This document shows positions 27,801-42,100 of a stretch of 64,000 nt of DNA, one piece after another; position 1 is the first letter of the stretch, and each line of letters begins with the position of its first letter. Under the pieces are notes generated by a model. That model searched no databases. It was given only the letters and a program-made list of their open reading frames with translations, and had not been told where the DNA came from. Source of the stretch: Ridgeia piscesae (lineage: Eukaryota; Annelida; Polychaeta; Sabellida; Siboglinidae); contig JAODUO010000053.1 in NCBI GenBank assembly GCA_025642075.2, forward strand, positions 1,675,001-1,739,000. The letters run 5' to 3'. Both the position numbers and the translations under genes were made by a program.

Positions 27801-30130
27801 GTGTTACAATATCGGTTCGTGCGTGCTCTTTCAGACAGATATCTACAGCCAGACTTTGCAACAAAATAGTGCAGTGGATTAGATGTGTCTTTTAAAATGT
27901 CTATCGTCTTCCTGATCACACATGATTCGTAAAAAGTTCATCCACTATTGGAAGTGTCACACCAAGATTTTGCTCACTGACCGGACAACGCGATTGAGCA
28001 GCACTCTGTCCTTCACTGACAAACTTCCACCCCAGCAAATTAGACAGTAGCACAGAACTGACTGGACAGTAGATTTATAGAAGAGATGATTAACTGTCCT
28101 ATATACTTTTGAGTTTCCTTAGATTTCTGACAATGTACTTCCTTTGACAAAATGACAACACTCATTATGGTTTACATGTACATGGCAATAATGTTTAAAA
28201 CCCAGAAAAGCGAAGTAAACACATTTTATAATTATAATTGCATTTCCTGCCAGTTGTCCACACATTCCAGCACTGGAAAGAATTGGTTCTATTTCAGGTG
28301 CCCAGATGGCGCTGGAGTTGATCAATCGGGACCCAGAGATTCTGGGGGAGAACGAACTGGTGCTGCTTATACAAGACACTCAGTGCAAGACTGACCTGGT
28401 CATCAAACAGTTCCTCTACTACCTCGTCAATGACACCTACCCCATAGCCGGCATACTAGGTGGGTAGTTGCCTTGTTTATAACACCTACCCCATAGCCAG
28501 TATACTAGGTGGGTAGTTGCCTTGTTTATGACACCTACCCCATAGCCAGTATACTAGGTGGGTAGTTGCCTTGTTTATGACACCTACCCCATAGCCAGTA
28601 TACTAGGTGGGTAGTTGCCTTGTTTATGACACCTACCCCATAGCCCAGTAAGCCCACATACTAGGTGGGTAGTTGCCTTGTTTATGACACCTACCCCATA
28701 GCCCACATACTAGGTGGGTAGTTGCCTTGTTTATAACACCTACCCCATAGCCGGCATACTAGGTGGGTAGTTGCCTTGTTTGTGACACCTACCCCATAGC
28801 CGGCATACTAGGTGGGTAGTTGCCTTGTTTATAACACCTACCCCATAGCCAGTATACTAGGTGGGTAGTTGCCTTGTTTATAACACCTACCCCATAGCCA
28901 GTATACTAGGTGGGTAGTTGCCTTGTTTATAACACCTACCCCATAGCCAGTATACTAGGTGGGTAGTTGCCTTGTTTATGACACCTACCCCATAGCCAGT
29001 ATACTAGGTGGGTAGTTGCCTTGTTTATAACACCTACCCCATAGCCAGCATACTAGGTGGGTAGTTGCCTTGTTTATAACACCTACCCCATAGCCAGTAT
29101 ACTAGGTGGGTAGTTGCCTTGTTTATAACACCTACCCCATAGCCAGCATACTAGGTGGGTAGTTGCCTTGTTTATAACACCTACCCCATAGCCAGCATAC
29201 TAGGTGGGTAGTTGCCTTGTTTATAACACCTACCCCATAGCCAGCATACTAGGTGGGTAGTTGCCTTGTTTATAACACCTACCCCATAGCCAGCATACTA
29301 GGTGGGTAGTTGCCTTGTTTATGACACCTACCCCATAGCCGGCATACTAGGTGGGTAGTTGCCTTGTTTGTGACACCTACCCCATAGCCAGTATACTAGG
29401 TGGGTAGTGGCCTTGTTTATGACACCTACCCCATAGCCAGCATACTAGGTGGGTAGTTGCCTTGTTTATGACACCTACCCCATAGCCGGCATACTAGGTG
29501 GGTAGTTGCCTTGTTTATGACACCTACCCCATAGCCAGTATACTAGGTGGGTAGTTGCCTTGTTTATAACACCTACCCCATAGCCAGCATACTAGGTGGG
29601 TAGTTGCCTTGTTTGTGACACCTACCCCATAGCCCACATACTAGGTGGGTAGTTGCCTTGTTTATGACACCTACCCCCTAGCCGGCATACTAGGTGGATA
29701 GTTAGGTGGATAGTGACCTTGTCAAAGACACCTACCCCATTCAAAAATTCAGGTGTACATTGGACAGAATTATTAACCAGATGTCTTGTTGTGTCTCTGA
29801 TTTAATTTATATAAACACGTATGAAATGGTTATTTTGGTTGGCAATGCTTCACTCACATTTTGTGATGATTAAATAAAGATATCAGTAAAATGTCAGATT
29901 GAAACCAACTGTATCAAGTAGTAGTGTGTGAATATGATGGGGTAATGATGTTTGTACTTTGTGAAGGTGAAATATCCAGGAGACCAGGACTAGATATAAT
30001 AATAATAATACACTTTATTTATACACTAAAATCCAAAGTACAAGCTCTGTTCAGTAGTGTTCACATTGTAAAAAGGAAATATAATATAATGCAAGTAAAA
30101 AATATATATATATATATATATAAATAAAAT

Positions 30131-30181
<51 letters not shown>

Positions 30182-33100
30182 AAATCTAAAAGCAATTAAT
30201 AAATAATAACAATTATATTACATGCTGGATGAGCCACTTAAAACATTAAAGTCAATCTTAAAATGTATAGAGGAACTAGACATTAAAAGCAATTTTAAAA
30301 TAGAATGTCTTAAGGTGTGTTTTAAATTTGTTCATGCACTCTGTGGAACGTATATCCTCAGGAAGTGCGTTCCACAGAGTTGGTCCTGCACGGGAAAATG
30401 GTATCTCACTTGTCTTATGTTTATTCGTAGTAAATGTAAATCCAATTGGAATACTGTGACAGACAGCATGTCACACCATAGAAGTAATTCCACAGTCACC
30501 AGGTGCACAGCATGTGGCAGTTATTCTGTACTTGTTACTTGTGTTCTGTGGAATTTAATATCAACACATTCTGTGTTGTATTAAGTGATGTTTCCCCTGG
30601 TTACCAGTGTACGTCATCGTGTGGATGGCGTAGGTCGTAGCCTGTCACCGCTGTCACTACAACTGCCACACACTGGTTTGGTGTGAATGCAGCAGGCCTG
30701 GTACAATTCTGATTTGAACTGGAATTTAATTGATACACAATTTAAGTTATTAATAACCAACACTAATTAAGTTGCAGTTGAAATCCCATAATGATTAAGA
30801 CAAAAAAACTTGATGGTCAAAATATTTGAACATGTAAACTGTAAAATATCCTCCCTCAGTTGTACTGATTTAATATGTGCCATTTTGTTATGTTCACCAT
30901 GGAATGTGTTGTGTTCACCATGGAATGTGTTATGTTCACCATGGAATGTGTTGTGTTCACCATGGAATGTGTTATGTTCACCATGGAATGTGTTATGTTC
31001 ACCATGGAATGTGTTATGTTCACCATGGAATGTGTTATGTTCACCATGGAATGTGTTTAATGTTCACCATGGAATGTGTTATGTTCACCATGGAATGTGT
31101 TATGTTCACCATGGAATGTGTTACATTGGCCAAACAGCAAAATAAAGCAACAACCCAGCACATATATAAAAGGATTTATTGCCAGATAACACTGGGATTG
31201 TGTATCTTAAAGTTGTAGCCTTTGCATTTAGCTTAAAACTCCATTCCCTCACAGCATATAAATATCCCAGTTTTATTTGACCCATAACTAAATTAAACCA
31301 AAATGGCAATCAGTTTGCTGTTTCTTTGTGCTTTTAGTTTTTACATTCCATAAGCTGCCAGTTCAATTTATTATCTCAAGTTACGTGTGTTGTAATTTCA
31401 TAAATTGTCCATTCATCAGTTAATATGTTAATTTTATCATCTAAAATTGTGATTGTTTATGCTAACCAGATTGTGAGTTTGACTATTACTTGTAATATAT
31501 TCAAATATCCATATTCACACTCCATATTCAGTAAAACCAGCAATGTTTTGTGATTTAACATGAACTTATCGCTTCTGAAGAATACTGATGCCAAGAAGTA
31601 CCAGGTAGTGGGACTAAAATAGGTTGTGAAAAACACCTAAGTCCAGCAGTGTCAAGGAAAGTGTGTATTGAATTAACACTTGTCATGGTGAGTTTCCGCG
31701 AGCAGGAACAGTTTTCATCAAGTTAGCAACAGAAACTGCCACTTACGTGTTTTGCCAATTATCTCTGACGGAGAAACTTGCAGAAATGGGAAAGAACCTA
31801 AGGTCAAAGCTCAGTCAAACAATGGAGCACTGGATAAGAGGTGGCATTTAAAATTATGTACTCAGTATGTAAAGTTGCTGTGAAAAATATTTATGAAAAA
31901 TAAAATATATATATATACATGTGCACAATCTTGTCATTTGTGTGACGTGTCTACAGTTGGTGTATCTCTCCACTCCACCACAGGGCCCGGCTGTTCGGAG
32001 GCAGCCAAGTCAATCGCTGGCATCTCGAAGCACTTCAACACGGTGACCGTGAGTTACAGTGCCGAGGCCCTGGAGCTCAGCAACAGACAGGAGTTTCCTC
32101 TCTTCTTCCGCACCGTGCCACAGATCTCACAGAACGGGTACGTTAAGGCTTCCCATATCTCAATTGTGCAACTGTCTGAAAATCTGATTGCCTATGATGG
32201 TCAGTCATGTTTTGAAAACGTCCTCACAGAGTGATTTCCAAGGAAAATCCCTGCTGTCATGGTTACATAATTCACTATGTCTGTACATGTTACAATTACG
32301 AATCCACCTAATGTTTTACGTGTTTGCTACCATATGATTGACATATTGCATGCTATTGATATCGAGTAATCAGTATAGACCGAAGAATGAGGAAACACGT
32401 GTACATAAGCTGTATAATCTGTAGCTGTTGCTCGGGAGCACTGTAAGTGTAACTGTTCCCAGGAACAAAGGTCCACTCATCTCTTACCCAGGAACAAAGG
32501 TCCACTCATCTCTTACCCAGGAACAAAGGTCCACTCATCTCTTCATTCCATTTCACAGATCACACACCTCTCATCTATCAACGCTGATGTATTTTATAAA
32601 CACAACAACCGCTATTGCAAGTCATTCGTCCTTGCAAGCCAGGGATTGTTGCACTGCGCTACTGTACCCCTGGCTGATCGTCTACGCAAACCATGGGAGT
32701 GAGCGGAGTCAAAATATAAAATTATAGCAGTAGACTTCAATAGTTGCTACTGTATCAGCCGTGGGAACAGAACTAATATCCGCCCAGTCACATCGTAGAC
32801 ATTGCATGTAATAAGAGCAACGAGAGGCAGAAATCATACAAAATATTATATCACATGACCAAAGGCTGACCACACTCCTCGTGGGCAATTTCATTGGCTG
32901 AAGTTAAAAGAGGAGTTTTGTTAAGGGGTGTCCCGGGGACTACGGGTAGAGAAGACCTGATGGCACTGATGCAATCAGCTGCAGCAGCCTCTGCAGCGAC
33001 CCCTACTACCTGGGAGAATTAAGTGGTGAACAATCCTCTAGATGGCACCTCTGTAACCAATGCTTTTATTTCGTTGCTGTGTAGACGTGTAACCAAGTAT

Positions 33101-36100
33101 GGAATAATCCAGCAACTGAGTTACTCTTTCTAGCTTCCAATTGTAATAAAGAACAACGATAAGGACCATGTTTTACACTGCTTGTAGCGCCATCTACCTG
33201 AAGCTGTTCAAGCAGTTCGACTGGCAACAGGTGGCGCTGTTAGCAGAGGATGGGCAGGACTTCCCGGAGTACCACCGATATCTGCACGACCTGTTTGTCA
33301 ACAATGATGTAACTGTCGTGTACAGGCGCAAAATAGTCTCGCAATTCAATGATGACGACATCCAGGCAGTAGGTGGCAGCACTGGAACATTTCCCTGACA
33401 TGTGTAATGTCTTTAGTTACACATAAGACTATGGTTATGCTTTATAAAGCAAACAACCACTGCTTAGAAGGTCGTGTACAAGCGTTTTGTTACCAACTGC
33501 AGCCGTACACAAGCATTATACCAGACAATGTAAGCTATTTTATGTTAGGAAATTGAACACGACCCACAGACTACTGTCAATTACTGTCAGAGATCTACAC
33601 ATGGAACGGACTAACAAGTGAAATAACACAGTTACCAAGTTTGCAACAATTTAAGAAAAGATTCAAGTCTACGTTACTTTCTTCATATTTATGAACAGCT
33701 ATCACAATGTTAACAAATTATTGTTAATGTTACTTTGTATTCTATCTTGTAACTCTTACTGCAATTACTGTGTGTTCTAATTTGAAAACAGCTCCTTACT
33801 GGTCACATGACTTCTGCTATGTCCCTTCAACAGCAGCAGCCGCTCACCAATCATGAGATTGTATTGTAATGTATTGTATTGTATTATCTTTACGTTTTCT
33901 ACAAAGTGAACCAAATAAATACCACATATAGGAATCATTACGTTGTGTATTTAGTGTAAAATGGTTTCACTTTATGAGGTTGATATTGTTGTATTTCAGC
34001 ATTTGGCGGGTATTCGTGCTGCGAATGCCAGAATCATCATTGTGACAGGCTTTGAGCACTTGGCCCGAATACTTCTGTGTGCAGCCTACAGACAGGTGGG
34101 TAGTGTGCCTTCTGTGTGACACCTACAGACAGGTGGGTAGTGTACCTTCTGTGTGACGCCTACAGACAGGTGGGTAGTGTACCTTCTGTGTGACGCCTAC
34201 AGACAGGTGGGTAGCATGCCTTCTGTGTGACACCTACAGACAGGTGGGTAGTGTACCTTCTGTGTGACGCCTACAGACAGGTGGGTAGTGTACCTTCTGT
34301 GTGCAGCCTACAGACAGGTGGGTAGTGTACCTTCTGTGTGACGCCTACAGACAGGTGGGTAGTGTACTTCTGTGTGCGCCTACAGACAGGTGGGTAGTGC
34401 CTTCTGTGTGACACCTACAGACAGGTGGGTAGTGTACCTTCTGTGTGCAGCCTACAGACAGGTGGGTAGTGTACCTTCTGTGTGACACCTACAGACAGGT
34501 GGGTAGTGTACCTTCTGTGTGCAGCCTACAGACAGGTGGGTAGCGTGCCTTCTGTGTGACACCTACAGACAGGTGGGTAGTGTACCTTCTGTGTGACGCC
34601 TACAGACAGGTGGATAGTAGTGTCCATTCTGTGTGACGCCTACAGACAGGTGGGTAGCGTGCCTTCTGTGTGACACCTACAGACAGGTGGGTAGTGTACC
34701 TTCTGTGTGACGCCTACAGACAGGTGGGTAGTAGTGTACCTTCTGTGTGAAGCCTACAGACAGGTGGATAGTGTGCCTTCTGTCTCTCGTCATGGCTATT
34801 GTCATTATGATGTGCTGTACAGTGTATTCGACCTGAATAGAAAGACATCCTACTAGTGGGACTTTTTTATTGTTATGAAAATATTTTTAGGACTGGTAGG
34901 ATGGCGTTAATTTGGAGTTGGCTGTATTAGAAGGTAAAATCAGGTTAGACCATACCTTACTTGGCTAAACGTTTTCCGACATGTAATTTTACCCACCTGG
35001 CAAGTTTACATTCGATCTTAAACTGAATCTTGTAATTGGAGCTATCAATGGCTACAAACAACATTCATGCATTTCGACAGTTAATAAACATTCATGTCGG
35101 TGTCTGTCACAGGGGATGACAGCAGCCAAAGGCTACGTGTGGTTCATGCCGACCTTCTTCACGGACACCTGGTGGCACAGCCGGACACTAAGTCGGCACC
35201 AGAATGCAATGTTGACGTGTAGCGGTACAGAGATGGCCCAGGCAGTGCAGGGCTACTGGGCCCTCAGTTACCTGTTCTTTGGGCCGGAGGAGGTACAAGT
35301 GGTCGGGAACCTCAGCGTGAAAGACTGGCAAGATATTTACAGGAGGAAACTGGACATACTGGTGAGTCTGTCGTCATGGTAACAGTCATACACTTAATGT
35401 ATCAAAATGGTCGCTGGTTGGTAGTCGATGTCTAGTGGGTGGAGGAGTAATTACGTTTTACGTGTCGAATTTGAATAAACTTCTTGTAAAAGATTGCAAT
35501 GACAGATACGTGGCACCAAAGTGTAAGTACATTGGCTCTACAGTTCGTAAACACGGAGCTGATTTGGTTGTTATGGGTATTTGCTTTGTCCTGATTGTTT
35601 GTGATTGTTTTATCATTTGTTTGCAATGTAGAGATGCCAGTGCATTCTCGTTTGTTTGCTTAAATGAATGACCAGAATTATTCTGGGTTTGTTTTCAGGC
35701 TTTCTCCAATGGTCTCCTTGAGTAATATTTTATCATTCTGTTAAATATTGAACATTTGCGAGGGTTTATGACAGTTCACAAGTGTTTATTTCCAGGGTAT
35801 CAAGAAGTATGACAGTCCGTACGCGAAATATGCGTATGATGCGGTGTGGACATTTGCTCTTGGTCTCAATGAACTTCTGCTGGACGACCCGTCAGCTCTC
35901 GAATCTCTGCACACTGACAAGACCTCCAAGTGAGTTCAACCCACAGTCTTTAGGTCGACACAACCCACTGTCTCTCCACACTGACCACACCACCATATGG
36001 ACACAACCCACTGTCTCTCCTCACTGACCACACCACCATATGGACACAACCCACTGTCTCTCCTCACTGACCACACCACCACATGGACACAACCCACTGT

Positions 36101-39100
36101 CTCTCCACACTAACCACACCACCATATGGACACAACCCACTGTCTCTCCACAGTGACCACACCACCATATGGACACAACCCACGGTCTCTCCACACTGAC
36201 CACACCACCACATGGACACAACCCACTGTCTCTCCACACTGACCACACCACCACATGGACACAACCCACGGTCTCTCCACACTGACCACACCACCGTATG
36301 GACACAACCCACTGTCTCTCCACACTGACCACACCACCATATGGACACAACCCACTGTCTCTCCACACTGACCACACCACCATATGGACACAACCCACTG
36401 TCTCTCCACACTGACCACACCACCATATGGACACAACCCACTGTCTCTCCTCACTGACCACACCACCATATGGACACAACCCACTGTCTGTCCACACTGA
36501 CCACACCACCATATGGACACAACCCACTGTCTCTCCTCACTGACCACACCACCATATGGACACAACCCACTGTCTCTCCTCACTGACCACACCACCATAT
36601 GGACACAACCCACTGTCTCTCCTCACTGACCACACCACCATATGGACACAACCCACTGTCTCTCCACACTGACCACACCACCACATGGACACAACCCACT
36701 GTCTCTCCACACTGACCACACCACCGTATGGACACAACCCACTGTCTCTCCACACTGACCACACCACCATATGGACACAACCCACTGTCTCTCCACACTG
36801 ACCACACCACCATATGGACACAACCCACTGTCTCTCCACACTGACCACACCACCATATGGACACAACCCACTGTCTCTCCTCACTGACCACACCACCATA
36901 TGGACACAACCCACTGTCTCTCCACACTGACCACACCACCATATGGACACAACCTACTGTCTCTCCACACTGACCACACCACCACATGGACACAACCCAC
37001 TGTCTCTCCTCACTGACCACACCACCATATGGACACAACCCACTGTCTCTCCCACTGACCACACCACCATATGGACACAACCCACTGTCTCTCCACACTG
37101 ACCACACCACCATATGGACACAACCCACTGTCTCTCCACACTGACCACACCACCATATGGACACAACCCACTGTCTCTCCACACTGACCACACCACCATA
37201 TGGACACAACCCACTGTCTCTCCACACTGACCACACCACCATATGGACACAACCCACTGTCTCTCCTCACTGACCACACCACCATATGGACACAACCCAC
37301 TGTCTCTCCACACTGACCATGCCACCATATGGACACAACCCACTGTCTCTCCACACTGCCACACCACCATATGGACACAACCCTACTGTCTCTCCACACT
37401 GACCATGCCACCATATGGACACAACCCACTGTCTCTCCACACTGACCACACCACCATATGGACACAACCCACTGTCTCTCCACACTGACCACACCACCAT
37501 ATGGACACAACCCACTGTCTCTCCACACTGACCACACCACCATATGGACACAACCCACTGTCTCTCCACACTGACCACACCACCATATGGACACAACCCA
37601 CTGTCTCTCCACACTGACCATGCCACCATATGGACACAACCCACTGTCTCTCCACATTGACCACACCACCATATGGACACAACCCACGGTCTCTCTACAT
37701 TGACCACACCACCATATGGACACAACCCACGGTCTCTCCACATTGACCACACCACCATAAGTCCTATATGTTAAGATGGAGAATATGGATTTCCTACCCC
37801 CAACAGCCCCCAGCCTCGTTTTCGCACGCGACACTTACACGCCCTATTACATACTGTAGCATTAAAAAACTGAGGGGTTTCACATCTCAAGGCATCAAAT
37901 CCGTTGTTGTTCGTTAAACTTTAACCTCTCTGAATGATACATGCTGATAACCTATAATATAATATACAATACAGGAACAAGACACAAACATTTGTGACTA
38001 ATTAATTTTGTCTTTTATAAAGCCATCACCAGCTCAAAGGGCAATCAAAATAAACAATTCAGTGTTGCTTAGATGGGAATGAAGGTATTCCTCGTGTAGC
38101 ATCCAGTACCAATACATTGACACACCACACCTGTGTGTGCCATGTGCATGCAGCACCCTTTGGTACATAATATTGAACTAAGGACTTTTGCTTGGTTTCT
38201 GCCCTAATAAGTATCCACATCATTGCTGGTTGCTGCTTGCAGACAGTTTGCCAAGGTGTTGGCCAACGTGCGATTCTCAGGGGCTTCTGGACCTGTTGAG
38301 TTCAACGGCGCTGACCGCACAGGCATCATAAATGTCCACCAGTACGTGGGCAACTGCAGCCACCAGATCGGCCAGTTCAAGTCACACAAAGAAGCCAAGA
38401 AGCAACAATTGACCCTTGACCTGTCGGCAGTCAACTGGCTTGGAGGGAAGATACCATCAGATGGAAGACAAGGTGGGCTTCCCATTTGTGATGACTCTGG
38501 TCGTTGACATTTCATCCCATTGTAGCCTGTCCATCTCGGAAGAAAGATTTATTTGATTTTGTTGATGTTTATGATGTGATATTATTTGCTGCCGAGTCAC
38601 ATGTTAATGTTAATTATGAAGACTTTACCATAATAATACTTTATTATATTACCATTATTCTACATACAGATATATTGTTTTATATATTACATATGCCAGT
38701 ACAGTGTGTTGAACATAATTAAAAATAAACTGAACTGTTCCGTAGTTTTATTAAATCCTCTAGTTCTGAATTTTCCCTGACTTAACTTGTAAACAATTAC
38801 TACAAGCATTTCTGATTTGATTCTTGGACCTTTGAACTCTGGCCACCTTTGATCAAGATCAACTAAATAAATGTTAACTTAAAGCTACAGAGGGGACATG
38901 AACAAGGTATCCTTTGGGGTACCACACCCGTCCAACGGTTATTCTCCAGCGTCACCAGCTTGTGTAACATTCACTTGTTGGTGCAGACTTGAAGACGTGT
39001 ACTGTAGAGCGGTGGCGAGCGTTCCTGCACACCGACTGTGATGCGGCCATCGCCATCGCCAACGTGCTGGGCATCCTCCTCTTTGGCCTCATCATGCTCC

Positions 39101-42100
39101 TGTGTCTGGTCGCGGTCAAACGAAGGTACGTCGTATCCCCAACGAAAAATAAAACATTGTTCAATCGTTGTTTTACTAAGTTCCTCCTGTTCCTTGTGGT
39201 ACATCGGGCGATAAGTTTTCTCCATTTGTCATCAAGATTTCTTTATTATCTATACGTGTAAAAATATTTCTCCCAGATTTGTATTAAATATCTCGCACCA
39301 AGTCTTTGTCAGCTTTTCTTTCTCTCTTTCTGTTGCTACCGTCAGGCGCCCATTCCATTGCTACATGTCCCAGTCACTATCTTGATAAATGAAGTATATG
39401 TCCAGCTAGTCTCCGTCATCGAGACGACAATGTCACGCAGACTGTCCCACTCCCACTCACCTCATCACATGTTTATTGGTGATAAATGATGCTCTCTAGG
39501 AAATGCCCATATTAGTATGTTATCATTAGAAGAAACTGTACATATTAATATATTATTAGACTAATATAATAATACATTATCAACCCCTGCTACTTCCAGT
39601 AGTCTGTCTTCAGACCTCTCTGTCCCTCATCTGTTTGTAACTGTTGGGTCCAGGTCCCCATGTTCCAGTACCTCTGCTTGTTTGCCAAGAGCAGTTGTCC
39701 ACAGGATGAATGTTGACATTGGGTCTTCTTTGTTACGATAGCAGAGACAATCAACTTACAGACTCCTTGTGAGAATCTCGTCTACATCCCTGAATGGATC
39801 CTTACTGCCCCAGTGGTCATTTGGGCACTTCCGTAGCAAGCTAATGTGATATAACTGCAATCTGATACAACTGTAGCTTACAGTTGAGGTGTCTGTGGCC
39901 CAGGTACGACATGAAGGTGCGAGCCACCCAGGAGAGGATGAAGGAGTTGGGCCTGCTGGGAGACGACAACTGGCTCTCCCTCGACCAGTGGGAGATTGCG
40001 CGGGAACACGTTGTCCTCAACCGCAAGCTGGGCATTGGGGCGTTTGGGACGGTGTATGGTGGGGAGGCCCGCATCAGTGACTCGTGGGTCGCAGTCGCTG
40101 TAAAGACACTTAAGATGGGCTCAAACACAGAGGACAAGGTCAGTCACTGTTAGAGTTAGAGCAGTTGAAAATGATACACAGTTTTGCCTTTATTTTTTAA
40201 ATTACTATTATAAAATGTATTCATTAGATCAGAAATATGTCTAAATCTGGATGAAGCAGAACCGATGATGCACTTAGTTCCTTTATGTGTCCATTCATCC
40301 AATGACAACTTTCATATGGTTTACAAATATGGCATACCTTGTGATTATTATTCTGTCAGTCTGTATTTGTCTGACAAGGACTACGGTTGTTACTATTATT
40401 CTGTCGGTCTGTATTTGTCTCACAAGGACTGTGGTTGTTACTATTATTCTGTCGGTCTGTATTTGTCTCACAAGGACTACGGTTGTTACTATTATTCTGT
40501 CGGTCTGTATTTGTCTCACAAGGACTACGGTTGTTACTATTATTCTGTCGGTCTGTATTTGTCTCACAAGGACTACGGTTGTTACTATTATTCTGTCGGT
40601 CTGTATTTGTCTCACAAGGACTGTGGTTGTTACTATTATTCTGTCGGTCTGTATTTGTCTCACAAGGACTACGGTTGTTACTATTATTCTGTCGGTCTGT
40701 ATTTGTCTCACAAGGACTACGGTTGTTACTATTATTCTGTCGGTCTGTATTTGTCTCACAAGGACTACGGTTGTTACTATTATTCTGTCGGTCTGTATTT
40801 GTCTCACAAGGACTACGGTTGTTACTATTATTCTGTCGGTCTGTATTTGTCTCACAAGGACTACGGTTGTTACTATTATTCCGTCGGTCTGTATTTGTCT
40901 CACAAGGACTACGGTTGTTACTATTATTCTGTCGGTCTGTATTTGTCTCACAAGGACTAGGTTGTTACTATTATTCTGTCGGTCTGTATTTGTCTCACAA
41001 GGACTGTGGTTGTTACTATTATTCTGTCGGTCTGTATTTGTCTCACAAGGACTACGGTTGTTACTATTATTCTGTCGGTCTGTATTTGTCTCACAAGGAC
41101 TACGGTTGTTACTATTATTCTGTCGGTCTGTATTTGTCTCACAAGGACTACGGTTGTTACTATTATTCTGTCGGTCTGTATTTGTCTCACAAGGACTACG
41201 GTTGTTACTATTATTCTGTCGGTCTGTATTTGTCTCACAAGGACTGTGGTTGTTACTATTATTCTGTCGGTCTGTATTTGTCTCACAAGGACTGTGGTTG
41301 TTACTATTATTCTGTCGGTCTGTATTTGTCTCACAAGGACTGTGGTTGTTACTATTATTCTGTCGGTCTGTATTTGTCTCACAAGGACTGTGGTTGTTAC
41401 TATATTCTGTACGGCTGACTTTGAGCACAGGAACATAGTGAAGCTGCTGGGAGTGTGTACCCGGGGCGAGCCTGCCTACATGATCATGGAGTTCATGCTG
41501 CATGGTTGGTTCTACTGTCATCTTGTCATTTGATAAGAAATAAGTGGTTGTTACTATTATTCTGTCGGTCTGTATTTGTCTCACAAGGACTGTGGTTGTT
41601 ACTATTATTCTGTCGGTCTGTATTTGTCTCACAAGGACTGTGGTTGTTACTATTATTCTGTCGGTCTGTATTTGTCTCACAAGGACTGTGGTTGTTACTA
41701 TTATTCTGTCAGTCTGTGTTTGTCTCACAAGGACTGTGGTTGTTTGCAGCTGGACTTTCTAAGTGAGGCGGAAACAATGAAGCGCTTTGAGCACAGAAAC
41801 ATAGTGAAGCTGCTGGGAGTGTGTACACGGGGCGAGCCCGCCTACATGATCATGGAGTTCATGCTGCATGGTTGGTTCTACTGTCATCTTGTCATTTGAT
41901 AAGAAATAAGTTGAAAAGTTAATATAAAATGTGTGTGAAAGACAAGTAAACAATAATTGGAACACGTTACTTAGATAAAATAACATAATTTGTTATGTTA
42001 ATTAGTTGAGTTAATTATTTAAATTTGGTATCTCTCCATGCTTCCTTTATCTTTGCTTACCTTGGTTACCACCATCATTATGTGCTCCCTTCTCTTGCCT

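Noticed and set aside
30810..31218. His/Met/Cys-repeat frames
   Set aside because: 21-bp minisatellite, divisible by three; no supporting features.
36021..37834. Many overlapping minus-strand frames of 80-270 codons (Cys/Trp/Val-rich)
   Set aside because: 43-bp array read in successive frames; antisense to the VKR intron and without homology.
41415..41544. Mutually exclusive alternative exon 16
   Set aside because: The upstream copy lacks an acceptor and has a frame-breaking loss, so it cannot serve as a working alternative exon.
40265..41766. Long frames on both strands over intron 15
   Set aside because: Product of the 48-bp unit; all six frames stay open, which real genes do not do.
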